A DNA stretch of 32,773 nt from Lutibacter sp. (lineage in GTDB: Bacteria; Bacteroidota; Bacteroidia; Flavobacteriales; Flavobacteriaceae). Positions within the stretch are counted from its first letter, which is position 1, and each line of letters begins with the position of its first letter. A program made the translations under genes and the position numbers. Of this stretch, positions 16,891-24,837 are shown in pieces. The notes under the pieces are model-generated. The model searched no databases. It was not told the DNA's origin and saw only the letters and a program-made list of their open reading frames with translations. The stretch lies in contig JAQVGD010000013.1 of NCBI GenBank assembly GCA_028696945.1, forward strand, positions 1 to 32,773, read 5' to 3'.

Positions 16891-18357
16891 ATGCTTAAAC
16901 AAGGTTTACAATTCAAGTTATCGCAAAAGCTGTCTCCACAGCAAATTCAGCTCATGAAGTTGATTCAATTGCCTACGCAAGAATTTGAACAACGCCTAAA
17001 ACAAGAATTAGAAGAAAATCCAGCTTTAGAAATTAAGGATGAAAGCGCTGATGATTTTGAAAACTCACAGCTGACAGATTCTTATGATGAGTATGACGAT
17101 TCAGGGAATGAAAGCATAAACACTGAGGATATTAATATAGATGAATATTTAAGTGACGATGAGATCCCAAACTATAAAACACAAGCCAATAACTATTCTT
17201 CTGATGATGAAGAAAGAGATATTCCCTTTGCATCTGGACCTTCGTTTACACAACATCTAAAAAATCAAATGAATACCTACCGATTAACGGAAGAAGAGAA
17301 AACTATTACTGACTTTTTAATTGGAAGCATTGATGATAGCGGTTATATTCGGCGAGATTTAGTTGATATTTTAGATGATTTGGCCTTTACCGAAAATATA
17401 TCTACTACTGAAAAAGAATTGGAACGATTGCTAAAAATTGTGCAGCAATTAGATCCTGCTGGAGTTGGAGCTCGCGATTTAAGAGAATGTTTACTTCTGC
17501 AACTAAGGCGAAAAGACGAGAAACCTTGTATAAATCATGCTGTCGATATTTTAGAAAATGGCTTTGAACAATTTGTAAAAAAACATTATAATAAATTATT
17601 ACAAAAGTTCCATATAACGGAAGAAGAATTAAAAGAAGCTATAAAACAAATTGAAAGGCTAAATCCGAAGCCTGGAGGTTCCTTTGTTGGCAACAGTAAA
17701 GTAACAGAACAAATTGTGCCCGACTTTACCATTAGAATTGTTGAAGGAGAACTGGAACTCACCCTAAATTCAAGAAATGCGCCCGAACTTCATATTTCTA
17801 ATGAGTACAACAATTTAATGCATGGCTACAAGGATTCCACTGAAAAATCAAAATCTCAAAGAGAAGCTGTTATGTTTATAAAACATAAACTAGATGCTGC
17901 CAAATGGTTTATTGATGCCATAAAACAACGCCAGCAAACTTTGCTTTTAAATATGAACGCCATTATGCAGCATCAAAAAGAATATTTTTTAACGGGTGAT
18001 GAACGCAAATTAAAACCAATGATTTTAAAAGATATTGCAGATGTTATTGAAATGGATGTTTCAACCGTTTCTCGCGTGGCAAGCAGTAAATATGTGGCAA
18101 CGCCTTATGGCACAAAATTAATTAAAGAATTTTTCTCTGAATCTATGAAAAATGTCCAAGGAGAAGATGTTTCAACAAGAGAAATTAAAAATATATTGGA
18201 AACCGTTATAAAGGAAGAAGATAAAAAGAAACCTTTAACAGATGATAGATTGGCGTTAATTTTAAAAGAAAAAGGCTATCCAATTGCAAGAAGAACCATT
18301 GCAAAATATAGGGAACAGCTAGATATTCCCGTTGCACGTTTAAGAAAAATATTTTAG
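16891..18357 (+). CDS. rpoN: RNA polymerase sigma-54 factor
   Basis: 488 residues. It recruits polymerase to -24/-12 promoters and needs an AAA+ activator. Region I is glutamine- and leucine-rich (about 3-50: FKLSQKLSPQQIQLMKLIQL and the ENPALE end). An unusually acidic region II follows (about 50-120). The core-binding domain and helix-turn-helix (VIEMDVSTVSRVASSKYV) lead to the RpoN box ARRTIAKYRE (466-475), with Ile in place of the common Val. A palindrome GTATTTT/AAAATAC (16863-16879) lies just upstream. It is followed after 20 bp by a membrane-protein gene, likely co-transcribed. No sigma-54 activator gene is in the window. Confidence 0.97.
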   Translation: MLKQGLQFKLSQKLSPQQIQLMKLIQLPTQEFEQRLKQELEENPALEIKDESADDFENSQLTDSYDEYDDSGNESINTEDINIDEYLSDDEIPNYKTQANNYSSDDEERDIPFASGPSFTQHLKNQMNTYRLTEEEKTITDFLIGSIDDSGYIRRDLVDILDDLAFTENISTTEKELERLLKIVQQLDPAGVGARDLRECLLLQLRRKDEKPCINHAVDILENGFEQFVKKHYNKLLQKFHITEEELKEAIKQIERLNPKPGGSFVGNSKVTEQIVPDFTIRIVEGELELTLNSRNAPELHISNEYNNLMHGYKDSTEKSKSQREAVMFIKHKLDAAKWFIDAIKQRQQTLLLNMNAIMQHQKEYFLTGDERKLKPMILKDIADVIEMDVSTVSRVASSKYVATPYGTKLIKEFFSESMKNVQGEDVSTREIKNILETVIKEEDKKKPLTDDRLALILKEKGYPIARRTIAKYREQLDIPVARLRKIF

Positions 18358-18377
18358 ATAAAAGATTAAAACTAACT

Positions 18378-18983
18378 ATGAAATTTTCAAAATTTATCTC
18401 CTATTTCTTTCATCCCATAAATTTCCCTATAATTGGTGTTATTTTATTCTTTCTTTTCATTCCTAAATTTATTTTCAAACCGCAGGAATATAGTATTTTA
18501 ACTATCATTTTTGTTGTAACCTATATATTTCCGCTAATACTGTTATGGCTTCTAAAACGTTTTGGCTTGATAAATAGCTATCAGATGGTTACTATTGAAG
18601 AACGAAAATTTCCTACATTGTTATTTATTTCAATCTCTTTATTTATAGGATTTTGGTTATTCAAATCATCAGTAGTTGATATTTTGGCACTTTTGTTTTT
18701 CGGGTATGGTTTAAGTTTAATAAGTACCTCTATTTTTTTATATTTAAAACTAAAAATAAGCCTTCATACAATGGCTATTTCTGGTTTAATAGGATTTTTA
18801 ATTTATTATAGTTATTACTACAAAATAAATTTAACGCCAATTCTGGCACTATTATTTGTTATAGCTGGATTGGTTGCGTCTGCTAGGTTAAGGTTGCGAG
18901 CACATAAGTTAAATGAAGTTATGTTGGGTGGTGTTGTTGGGTTTACTGCACAATTTATTGTTTATTTTGTTTACATGATGTAA
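18378..18983 (+). CDS. PAP2-like integral membrane protein
   Basis: 201 residues with five or six hydrophobic segments. The C-terminal part fits PAP2 phosphatase motif 3: R170, five residues, H176, then E180-V181 and G184, with Glu where Asp is usual. S128-L-H130-T stands where motif 2 (SGH) is expected, and ERKFP (75-79) could be a reduced motif 1. PAP2 enzymes dephosphorylate lipid phosphates or undecaprenyl pyrophosphate, or act in lipid A remodelling; activity here is uncertain because motifs 1 and 2 are weak. It lies 20 bp after rpoN on the same strand. Its end overlaps the convergent beta-barrel gene by 13 bp. Confidence 0.65.
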   Translation: MKFSKFISYFFHPINFPIIGVILFFLFIPKFIFKPQEYSILTIIFVVTYIFPLILLWLLKRFGLINSYQMVTIEERKFPTLLFISISLFIGFWLFKSSVVDILALLFFGYGLSLISTSIFLYLKLKISLHTMAISGLIGFLIYYSYYYKINLTPILALLFVIAGLVASARLRLRAHKLNEVMLGGVVGFTAQFIVYFVYMM

Positions 18984-19654
18984 AACTTTAAACCAATATT
19001 AATATCTTTTAAATCGAGGTCTTTCTCATTAAAAACAGCATTTTTGAATAACGGACTTAAACCGTAATAAAAATATAGGTTCCATGTGCTATAGCCTGCT
19101 GCCAATATAATACCATACTGGACTTTATTAAATTCTGAAATATTTTTAGTGGTTACAAGAACCTCTGCATCCTCATATCGCGTTTTTCCTGTGATTAAAT
19201 AGGATACTTTTACTCCGCCATAAACTCTCCAAAAACTATATTTTTGTGGCGTTGAGGTTCTCCACCTAAATTCAATGGGCATTTCCAAAGCCTTAATTCC
19301 CAATCTATTGGTTTTATAATCTTCGGCCAATTCAAAAGTGGTAGTTTGATCACCGCTTGAAATTTTTAAATTTTGAACATATACATTATAAGCGTACCCA
19401 ATTCCTATACCAAGTCCAACATTTCTCCGTTCATTTAGAGGAATATCCTTTATAAATCCAAGTGAAAATCCGCCTGATAATCCATTTTGGGAAATTGCCG
19501 TTGGCTTATTGTTTAAGATGGAATAGGTAATGGACAGATATAACTGATCTTCTAAATATTTTAGATCGATTATTGAATCATTATTAACCTGAGCCTGCGA
19601 TTTCACAAAGCTAAGCAGAAAAAATATGATTAAGAAGTACTTATACTTACCCAT
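18971..19654 (-). CDS. Outer-membrane beta-barrel protein, PorT-like
   Basis: 227 residues with a signal peptide (hydrophobic 6-17, likely cleavage after SQAQ at 19-22). Alternating hydrophobic/aromatic strands follow, ending in the aromatic-rich IGLKFYIM terminus expected of a barrel. Typical strand pairs include GGFSLGFIKDI, VGLGIGIGYAYNVYV and YGIILAAGYSTWNLYFYYG. Porin-family/PorT-like proteins commonly sit beside the exbB-exbD-asparaginase cluster in Bacteroidota. PorT proper is required for the type IX secretion system; whether this is PorT itself or a paralogue I cannot tell. It has its own promoter within the terminator that closes the exbD operon. Confidence 0.7.
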   Translation of the reverse strand: MGKYKYFLIIFFLLSFVKSQAQVNNDSIIDLKYLEDQLYLSITYSILNNKPTAISQNGLSGGFSLGFIKDIPLNERRNVGLGIGIGYAYNVYVQNLKISSGDQTTTFELAEDYKTNRLGIKALEMPIEFRWRTSTPQKYSFWRVYGGVKVSYLITGKTRYEDAEVLVTTKNISEFNKVQYGIILAAGYSTWNLYFYYGLSPLFKNAVFNEKDLDLKDINIGLKFYIM

Positions 19655-19659
19655 AATGA

Positions 19660-19690
19660 CAAAGTTACTTTATAATAATAAAAAAGGCAA
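19660..19690 (-). promoter_or_regulatory. Promoter of the beta-barrel gene, overlapping a terminator
   Basis: The minus strand has TTG (19688-19690), a 20-nt spacer and TAACTTTG (19660-19667), an exact -7 match 5 bp before the ATG. The TTG lies within the hairpin arm of the exbD terminator. Confidence 0.6.
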
Positions 19691-19716
19691 TCAAAAATTA
19701 GTTGATTGCCTTTTTT
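19680..19716 (-). terminator. Bidirectional terminator after the exbB-exbD operon
   Basis: GGCAATCAA (19686-19694), a 7-nt loop and TTGATTGCC (19702-19710), with six A before and six T after. The stem is perfect, so it works on either strand. On the minus strand it ends the exbD transcript 34 bp after the stop. Confidence 0.9.
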
Positions 19717-19749
19717 ATTATTAGAATCGTTATATAGTTCCTATAAATA

Positions 19750-20220
19750 TTAATAATTCTTCGATAAATCAGTACCTTTTGCAGTTGAAAAACTAATTTT
19801 CAGGGCATCAATATCCCTTAATTGCTCCTTAATATCTAAAATTGTACCTACACTGGCTTCTTTATCTGCTTTGATAGAAGTTGTCATAAATTTTACTTCA
19901 TCTTCTTTCCTTAATGCCCTTTCAGAATAAATAAAATTTGGAACATCCTTAACTTCAATAATTTTATCATTTACCTGAATTTTATCTCCGGCTATTCTAG
20001 CATCTTTTGATTTACCCACGTATATTGTGCTTACCAAACTTTTATGTTCTAACTTTTTTACCTCGCTTGCCACAGGAAGCGCAGGTTTTTTTATTAGTAA
20101 ATCCGTTTCTCTCATAGTAGTTGATACCATAAAAAAGAACAGTAACATAAATACAATATCAGGTAAAGATGCTGTAGAAATTGCAGGCATCCCTTTTTTT
20201 CCTTTTCTAAATTTACTCAT
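19750..20220 (-). CDS. exbD: ExbD/TolR biopolymer transport protein (second copy)
   Basis: 156 residues: a basic cytoplasmic N terminus, one transmembrane helix (about 19-35), and a periplasmic domain. The proton-carrying aspartate is D21 in SLPDIVFMLLFFF. The periplasmic part ends with the usual VGTILDIKEQLRDIDALKISFS. With ExbB it forms the proton-driven motor that energises TonB-dependent outer-membrane uptake. It starts 9 bp after the other exbD, so both are in one operon. Two ExbD proteins in tandem suggest a heteromeric stator, as is common in Bacteroidota. Confidence 0.92.
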   Translation of the reverse strand: MSKFRKGKKGMPAISTASLPDIVFMLLFFFMVSTTMRETDLLIKKPALPVASEVKKLEHKSLVSTIYVGKSKDARIAGDKIQVNDKIIEVKDVPNFIYSERALRKEDEVKFMTTSIKADKEASVGTILDIKEQLRDIDALKISFSTAKGTDLSKNY

Positions 20221-20229
20221 AATCTGATA

Positions 20230-20844
20230 TTATTTTATCGGTTCAGGTTCAGTAATAATTTGAGGATATTTATCTTTCAAATCATCAATTTTCACTTTTA
20301 TACTTTCTATAGGATTGTCACTATAATCTTGAAGTAAAGCGTCATAAGATCTTCCATATCTTCTTAGAGCCAAATCATTTCTTAACTGATTATATGCAGC
20401 TTCAATTTCATTTTGAATAGAAACATACATACCATAAGTTGTGCCTCTATCACTTTGTAAAGAGATAACTGCCTTTGTTGGATGATCCGAAGAATTTGGA
20501 TCTTTAGCTCCTCCGCAATAATCACATGGTTCCCCAGGTTTATCATCAATTGGTGTTCCTAATCCGCCACCATTATCAATGAATTTCATTGCCAAACGTT
20601 TAATGTCAGTTACTTTTACATATTCATTTTCAACTAATAATTGGTTATTTCTGTTAACAACAATATCCAAAACGTTTTTTTCTTTTACAATTACATCAGA
20701 TTGCTGATCTGTTTTCTCAGGCAATTTACGTGCAATCCCAGAATCTACGTCCATAGTTGTAGTCACTAAGAAAAATATTAAAAGCAAGAACGCAATGTCC
20801 GCCATTGAACCAGCATTAATTTCTGAATTTTCTCTTCTTGCCAT
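20230..20844 (-). CDS. exbD: ExbD/TolR biopolymer transport protein (long form with CxxC insert)
   Basis: 204 residues, longer than a classical ExbD (about 140). The N-terminal transmembrane helix has the key aspartate D16 in SMADIAFLLLIFF. The periplasmic domain carries a glycine-rich insert at about 91-125 with C107 and C110 (CDYCGG), then resumes with KAVISLQSDRGTTYGMY. The CxxC could hold a disulfide or a metal; I recall similar inserts in flavobacterial ExbD, so it may be family-specific rather than unique. It is co-transcribed with the membrane protein 7 bp upstream and the second exbD 9 bp downstream. Confidence 0.9.
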   Translation of the reverse strand: MARRENSEINAGSMADIAFLLLIFFLVTTTMDVDSGIARKLPEKTDQQSDVIVKEKNVLDIVVNRNNQLLVENEYVKVTDIKRLAMKFIDNGGGLGTPIDDKPGEPCDYCGGAKDPNSSDHPTKAVISLQSDRGTTYGMYVSIQNEIEAAYNQLRNDLALRRYGRSYDALLQDYSDNPIESIKVKIDDLKDKYPQIITEPEPIK

Positions 20845-20851
20845 AATTCTA

Positions 20852-21316
20852 TTAATTTTTTACAAGTGATTTTACAAAGTCAAATAAGAAGAATCCTAAA
20901 CCAATAGTCCCTAATATAAAACTATAATTAATTAAAGCACTTACCCATTTAGAAACACTTCCAGCTTCGCCATCCTTTAATACTTTGCCCATAGCATCAG
21001 TTGTAGCTGCATCAGAAGCAAAAGCATAAGCAATCGCTAATAGAATAGCCATTGCGGCAACTCCCAACATGGTTCTTTTTAATACTGCTGGATTCTTGGT
21101 TAAATTTATTAATGAAAAGACTATGGCAATTAATGAAGTTGCAATCAATAAAAATATGGAGTATGTAATAAACGGAGATAAAATACTCGCCTGTAAACCT
21201 GCATCTTCAATTATTGGATCATCACCTTCCATCACAATCCTAACGAAAAAATAGAACCCTATTAATCCAATTAAGCCTGTAACGTAGGTTAATATTTTTG
21301 ATTTTTTACCACTCAT
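20852..21316 (-). CDS. Small multi-pass membrane protein of the exbB-exbD operon
   Basis: 154 residues with four predicted transmembrane segments (about 10-27, 48-70, 81-100, 129-150). One periplasmic or cytoplasmic loop carries an acidic VMEGDDPIIEDAG stretch near 28-40. I recognise no named domain. It lies 2 bp after exbB and 7 bp before exbD, so it is co-expressed with the TonB energising proteins and probably belongs to that complex; that role is inferred from position. Equivalent genes recur at this place in flavobacterial clusters as far as I recall. Confidence 0.8.
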   Translation of the reverse strand: MSGKKSKILTYVTGLIGLIGFYFFVRIVMEGDDPIIEDAGLQASILSPFITYSIFLLIATSLIAIVFSLINLTKNPAVLKRTMLGVAAMAILLAIAYAFASDAATTDAMGKVLKDGEAGSVSKWVSALINYSFILGTIGLGFFLFDFVKSLVKN

Positions 21317-21318
21317 GA

Positions 21319-22068
21319 TTACTGTTTTTTAAGTCTAACCAAAAGGTCAACTAGTGAAATTGAAGCATCTTCCATATTGTTTACAATGCTATCTACTTTA
21401 GAGATAATATAATTATAAAAAACTTGAAGAATAATTGCTACAACTAAACCAAACACGGTTGTTAACAAAGCTACTTTAATACCACCAGCAACAACTGTTG
21501 GAGATATATCTCCTGCAGCTTGAATAGAGTCAAAAGCGGCAATCATACCAATTACAGTACCCATGAAACCAAGCATTGGGGCCAAAGCAATAAATAAAGA
21601 CAACCAAGAAATGTTTTTTTCCAATAGACCCATTTGAACACCACCGTAAGCCACAACTGCTTTTTCAGCTGCTTCCACGCCTTCATCCATTCTGTCTAAT
21701 CCCTGATAAAAAATAGATGCAACAGGCCCTTTTGTGTTTCTGCAAACTTCTTTAGCTGCTTCTACTCCGCCTGAAGCTAATGCTTCATCAATATTGCTTA
21801 CTAATTTTTTAGTATTAGTAGTTGCCATATTAAGGTATATAATTCTTTCTATTGCAATTGCCAACCCTAAAATTAAGGTTACCAATACAATTCCCATAAA
21901 GAATGGTCCACCTTCAATAAAACGTTGTTTTAATTCTTGATGAAATGTTTTTGATTCGGTTGCGTCAGCAACTTGTTCTGTGTTTGCTGCATCTTGTGCA
22001 AAAGCTTTAGGTGCTGCTCCAAATAACAATAATCCTGTAATTGCAAGGATAGTAAATACTCTTTTCAT
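21319..22068 (-). CDS. exbB: ExbB/TolQ/MotA-family proton channel
   Basis: 249 residues. It has an N-terminal signal-peptide-like helix (5-24, ending PKAFAQ), typical of Bacteroidota ExbB. A helix near 55-75 follows, then a cytoplasmic domain, and the paired C-terminal helices: ISWLSLFIALAPMLGFMGTV (about 153-172), GMIAAFD, then VVAGGIKVALLTTVFGLVVAI (about 191-211). ExbB pentamers surround ExbD and pass protons to drive TonB. First gene of a four-gene operon (exbB, membrane protein, exbD, exbD). A possible -35/-7 pair upstream (TTTG, 17 nt, TATATTTA) is imperfect. Confidence 0.94.
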   Translation of the reverse strand: MKRVFTILAITGLLLFGAAPKAFAQDAANTEQVADATESKTFHQELKQRFIEGGPFFMGIVLVTLILGLAIAIERIIYLNMATTNTKKLVSNIDEALASGGVEAAKEVCRNTKGPVASIFYQGLDRMDEGVEAAEKAVVAYGGVQMGLLEKNISWLSLFIALAPMLGFMGTVIGMIAAFDSIQAAGDISPTVVAGGIKVALLTTVFGLVVAIILQVFYNYIISKVDSIVNNMEDASISLVDLLVRLKKQ

Positions 22069-22361
22069 TGTCTAATAGTTAATTTAATAATTTCACGGGT
22101 TAAATATATAATAATTTTTACAAAACAAACAAGTCATCGAAGAGAAAGATTTTAAAGTCTTTAACTTATCTAACACCTCTACGTTTAGACATCTTTTGTG
22201 TATGGCAAGTAACAAAAAAATGTTGAGTTGTAAAAATTTTATAACAATTTTAAAATGATTTTTTTTGCTATCTATTCTTTTTTAAAATTAGCAATAAATA
22301 CGGTGATTTTAGTTAAAATATTAAAATTTAATCAATAAACACCTGATTTAGTATAAAAAAA

Positions 22362-23399
22362 TTACTCAAATGAACTTATTTCTCCTCTAAGTTGGACTTC
22401 AAAAATAGATTTAAATTTGTTTTTTGGAATATTCTCACCCAATAAGTACATCAATTTGGCTAAAGCGGATTCTGTTGTAATATCTCCTCCATTAATAATT
22501 CCAACTTTTTTTAACTCAATACTGGTTTCATATTGCCCCATAATTACATTTCCGCCAATGCATTGTGTTACATTTATGATGTGCACTCCCTTATTGATTG
22601 TTTCCTTCAGCAAATTAATAAACCATTTGTCGGTAGGTGCATTTCCTGAACCAAATGTTTCTAACACGACACCTTTTAATCCTTCAATTTTCAAAATACT
22701 GCTGACAACTTTTTCTGTAATTCCAGGAAATATTTTTAATAGCACAATATTATTATCTAATTGTTTCCTGACTTTAAATGGTTTAATTTCTTTTGGTTTG
22801 TAAATTAGTTGCTTATAAATTTTTAAATGAACACCACTTTCTCCCAAGGGAGGAAAATTAGGCGATGTGAATGCTTCAAAATGTTCGGCGTTAATTTTTG
22901 TGGTTCTGTTTGCCCTATATAATTTGTATTCGAAATATAAGCAGACTTCAGAAATTATGGGTGATCCATCTTCTTGAGCTGCCGCAATTTCTATAGAAGT
23001 AATTAAATTTTCCTTGGCATCAGTTCTCAAATCGCCTATAGGCAATTGTGAACCTGTGAAAATTACGGGTTTTGAGAGATTTTCAAACATAAAACTAATG
23101 GCTGAAGCGGTATATGACATGGTGTCTGAGCCATGCAATATCACAAATCCGTCAAACTGCTCGTAATTTTTTTCAATTATTTCTGCAATGAGAACCCAAT
23201 TATCAGGATTCATGTTTGAGGAATCTATAGGTTTACCAAGTGAAATACTGTGTATGCTGCAATTTAATTGATTAAGTTCTGGAATGTGCTTTAAAAGTTT
23301 ATCAAAATTGAATATTTTTAAAGCTCCTGTTTTATAATCTTTAACCATACCAATGGTTCCGCCTGTATAAATTAGAAGAATCTGAGGGATTTTTGCCAT
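22362..23399 (-). CDS. ansA: Type I L-asparaginase
   Basis: 345 residues, without signal peptide, so a cytoplasmic type I enzyme hydrolysing L-asparagine to aspartate and ammonia. Catalytic motifs: YTGGTIGM (11-18, Thr12/Thr15 region), the LHGSDTMSY stretch (88-96, with S91, D92 and T93), and TDAKENL (126-132, with K129). The C-terminal allosteric-type domain includes LETFGSGNAPT. It lies upstream of the exbB operon on the same strand but 293 bp away, so it is probably transcribed separately. Asparaginase next to ExbB/ExbD is a recurrent arrangement in Bacteroidota; the functional link is not clear. Confidence 0.94.
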   Translation of the reverse strand: MAKIPQILLIYTGGTIGMVKDYKTGALKIFNFDKLLKHIPELNQLNCSIHSISLGKPIDSSNMNPDNWVLIAEIIEKNYEQFDGFVILHGSDTMSYTASAISFMFENLSKPVIFTGSQLPIGDLRTDAKENLITSIEIAAAQEDGSPIISEVCLYFEYKLYRANRTTKINAEHFEAFTSPNFPPLGESGVHLKIYKQLIYKPKEIKPFKVRKQLDNNIVLLKIFPGITEKVVSSILKIEGLKGVVLETFGSGNAPTDKWFINLLKETINKGVHIINVTQCIGGNVIMGQYETSIELKKVGIINGGDITTESALAKLMYLLGENIPKNKFKSIFEVQLRGEISSFE

Positions 23400-23475
23400 T
23401 TTGTCTGTTCCTGAGTTTTGGAATAATTTATGATGTAAATTTACAAAAAAAACACATTAATTTAAAAAGAAAGAT

Positions 23476-24174
23476 ATGATAGGGTTTTATATTATTATTG
23501 GGCTGATATCGCTGATTAGTTGGTTGGTTAGCCAAAAGCTGAAAAACAAATTTAAGTATTACGCCACCATACAATTAGAAAATGGTTTAAGCGGAAGGGA
23601 GATTGCTGAAAAAATGCTCCATGACAATGGTATTTATGATGTAAAAATTATATCAACGCCAGGGCAATTAACCGACCATTACAATCCACAAAACAAAACC
23701 GTAAATTTAAGTGAATCGGTTTACGAACAACGAAATGCTGCCTCTGCCTGTGTGGCCGCTCATGAAGTTGGGCATGCCGTTCAACATGCGCAAGCTTATC
23801 AATGGCTGCAACTGCGTTCATCATTAGTGCCAGCAGTGAATATTTCTTCTAAATTTTCACAATGGCTGGTTATAGGAGGTTTAATTTTGGGTGCCGCTTC
23901 TGGCAATACTGGCATAGGTTTTACCATTGCAATTGTTGGACTTGCCATGATGGCTGTTGCGACCTTATTTAGTTTTATTACTTTGCCTGTTGAATATGAT
24001 GCCAGCAACAGGGCTTTGGCTTGGCTAAAAACAAATAATATGCTTACAAACAGAGAGCAAGATGGCGCAAAAGATGCTTTAAAATGGGCGGCAAGAACTT
24101 ATTTGGTTGCGGCTATTGGCTCTTTGGCAATGTTGCTTTATTGGGGCATCGCTATTTTGGGCGGCAGAGATTAA
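23476..24174 (+). CDS. Zinc membrane metallopeptidase, YugP family
   Basis: 232 residues. An N-terminal helix (3-19), then a cytoplasmic catalytic part with HEVGH (96-100, the HExxH zinc site), and three further helices (about 123-145, 148-168, 206-228). The conserved LPVEYDAS stretch near 174-181 probably provides the third metal ligand (Glu). YugP-type proteases are widespread but their substrates are not known. Divergent from ansA; the 76-bp gap contains a perfect palindrome GTAAATTTAC (23435-23444). It ends at a bidirectional terminator. Confidence 0.9.
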   Translation: MIGFYIIIGLISLISWLVSQKLKNKFKYYATIQLENGLSGREIAEKMLHDNGIYDVKIISTPGQLTDHYNPQNKTVNLSESVYEQRNAASACVAAHEVGHAVQHAQAYQWLQLRSSLVPAVNISSKFSQWLVIGGLILGAASGNTGIGFTIAIVGLAMMAVATLFSFITLPVEYDASNRALAWLKTNNMLTNREQDGAKDALKWAARTYLVAAIGSLAMLLYWGIAILGGRD

Positions 24175-24265
24175 AACGATAAAAGATAATAGACCAACTT
24201 CTATAAGAAAAAATAAAATAGATTTGTTTGTGCGAATTAAATAAGACACTCTAAAAAGCCATCAT

Positions 24266-24293
24266 AAAAAAACCGTATTTAACGGTTTTTTTT
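24266..24293. terminator. Bidirectional terminator between the metallopeptidase and lrp
   Basis: AACCGT (24271-24276), ATTTA loop, ACGGTT (24282-24287), flanked by an A run (from 24266) and a T run (to 24293). It serves the convergent genes; its T run abuts the lrp stop. Confidence 0.9.
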
Positions 24294-24756
24294 ATAATTT
24301 AATTTGACGATCAATTTGTTGGTCGAGTGAAATAAAGGTTTCTGTTCTGGCAACTCCTTTAATGGATTGAATTTCCTGATTAAGCAACTTCATTAAATGC
24401 TCATTGTCTTTACACATAATTTTTATGAAAATGGCGTAATTTCCTGTTGTATAATGACTTTCAATGACTTCGGGAATTTCCTTTAATCGGTTTACTGCCG
24501 CTGAGTATTTACTTGCAGAATCTAAGAATATTCCTACAAAAGCAAGTGTTTTGTAACCCAACACTTTTGGATTAATTACAAATTTAGATCCTATAATTAA
24601 TCCAGCAGCCTCCAACTTTCGCAATCTTTGATGAATTGCGGCACCTGATATTCCAATTTCACGGGCAATGCCTAATATTGGTGTGCGGGCATCTTCCATA
24701 AGGTGTTTTAAAATAATTTTATCAATTCCATCAAAGTGCAATTCTTTTTCTTTCAT
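24292..24756 (-). CDS. Lrp/AsnC-family transcription regulator
   Basis: 154 residues. An N-terminal winged helix-turn-helix (about 9-60; DKIILKHLMEDARTP, then IGISGAAIHQRLRKLEAAGLI) and a C-terminal RAM effector domain (about 70-150; YKTLAFVGIFLD, GNYAIFIKIMCKD). It would form dimers or octamers and respond to an amino acid; which one is unknown. It lies downstream of accC on the same strand, separated by a strong terminator, so it is a separate unit. A near-consensus TACTTTC box upstream is not convincing. Confidence 0.92.
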   Translation of the reverse strand: MKEKELHFDGIDKIILKHLMEDARTPILGIAREIGISGAAIHQRLRKLEAAGLIIGSKFVINPKVLGYKTLAFVGIFLDSASKYSAAVNRLKEIPEVIESHYTTGNYAIFIKIMCKDNEHLMKLLNQEIQSIKGVARTETFISLDQQIDRQIKL

Positions 24757-24783
24757 AATAGTATAAATTGAAAGTAAATTTAA

Positions 24784-24821
24784 AAAAATAAGGGATATAA
24801 AAAATTATATCCCTTATTTTT
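24784..24821 (-). terminator. Strong hairpin terminator after accC
   Basis: Arms 24784-24800 and 24805-24821 pair perfectly over 17 bp (core ATAAGGGATATAA) around AAAA. On the minus strand the hairpin ends in a U-rich tract. It lies 17 bp after the accC stop and upstream of lrp. Confidence 0.88.
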
Positions 24822-24837
24822 ATTTCAATTTGAAATT

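Noticed and set aside
22168-22194. An 8-codon minus-strand frame (MSKRRGVR) between ansA and exbB
   Set aside because: Too short to support as a gene and no conserved signal; possibly chance.
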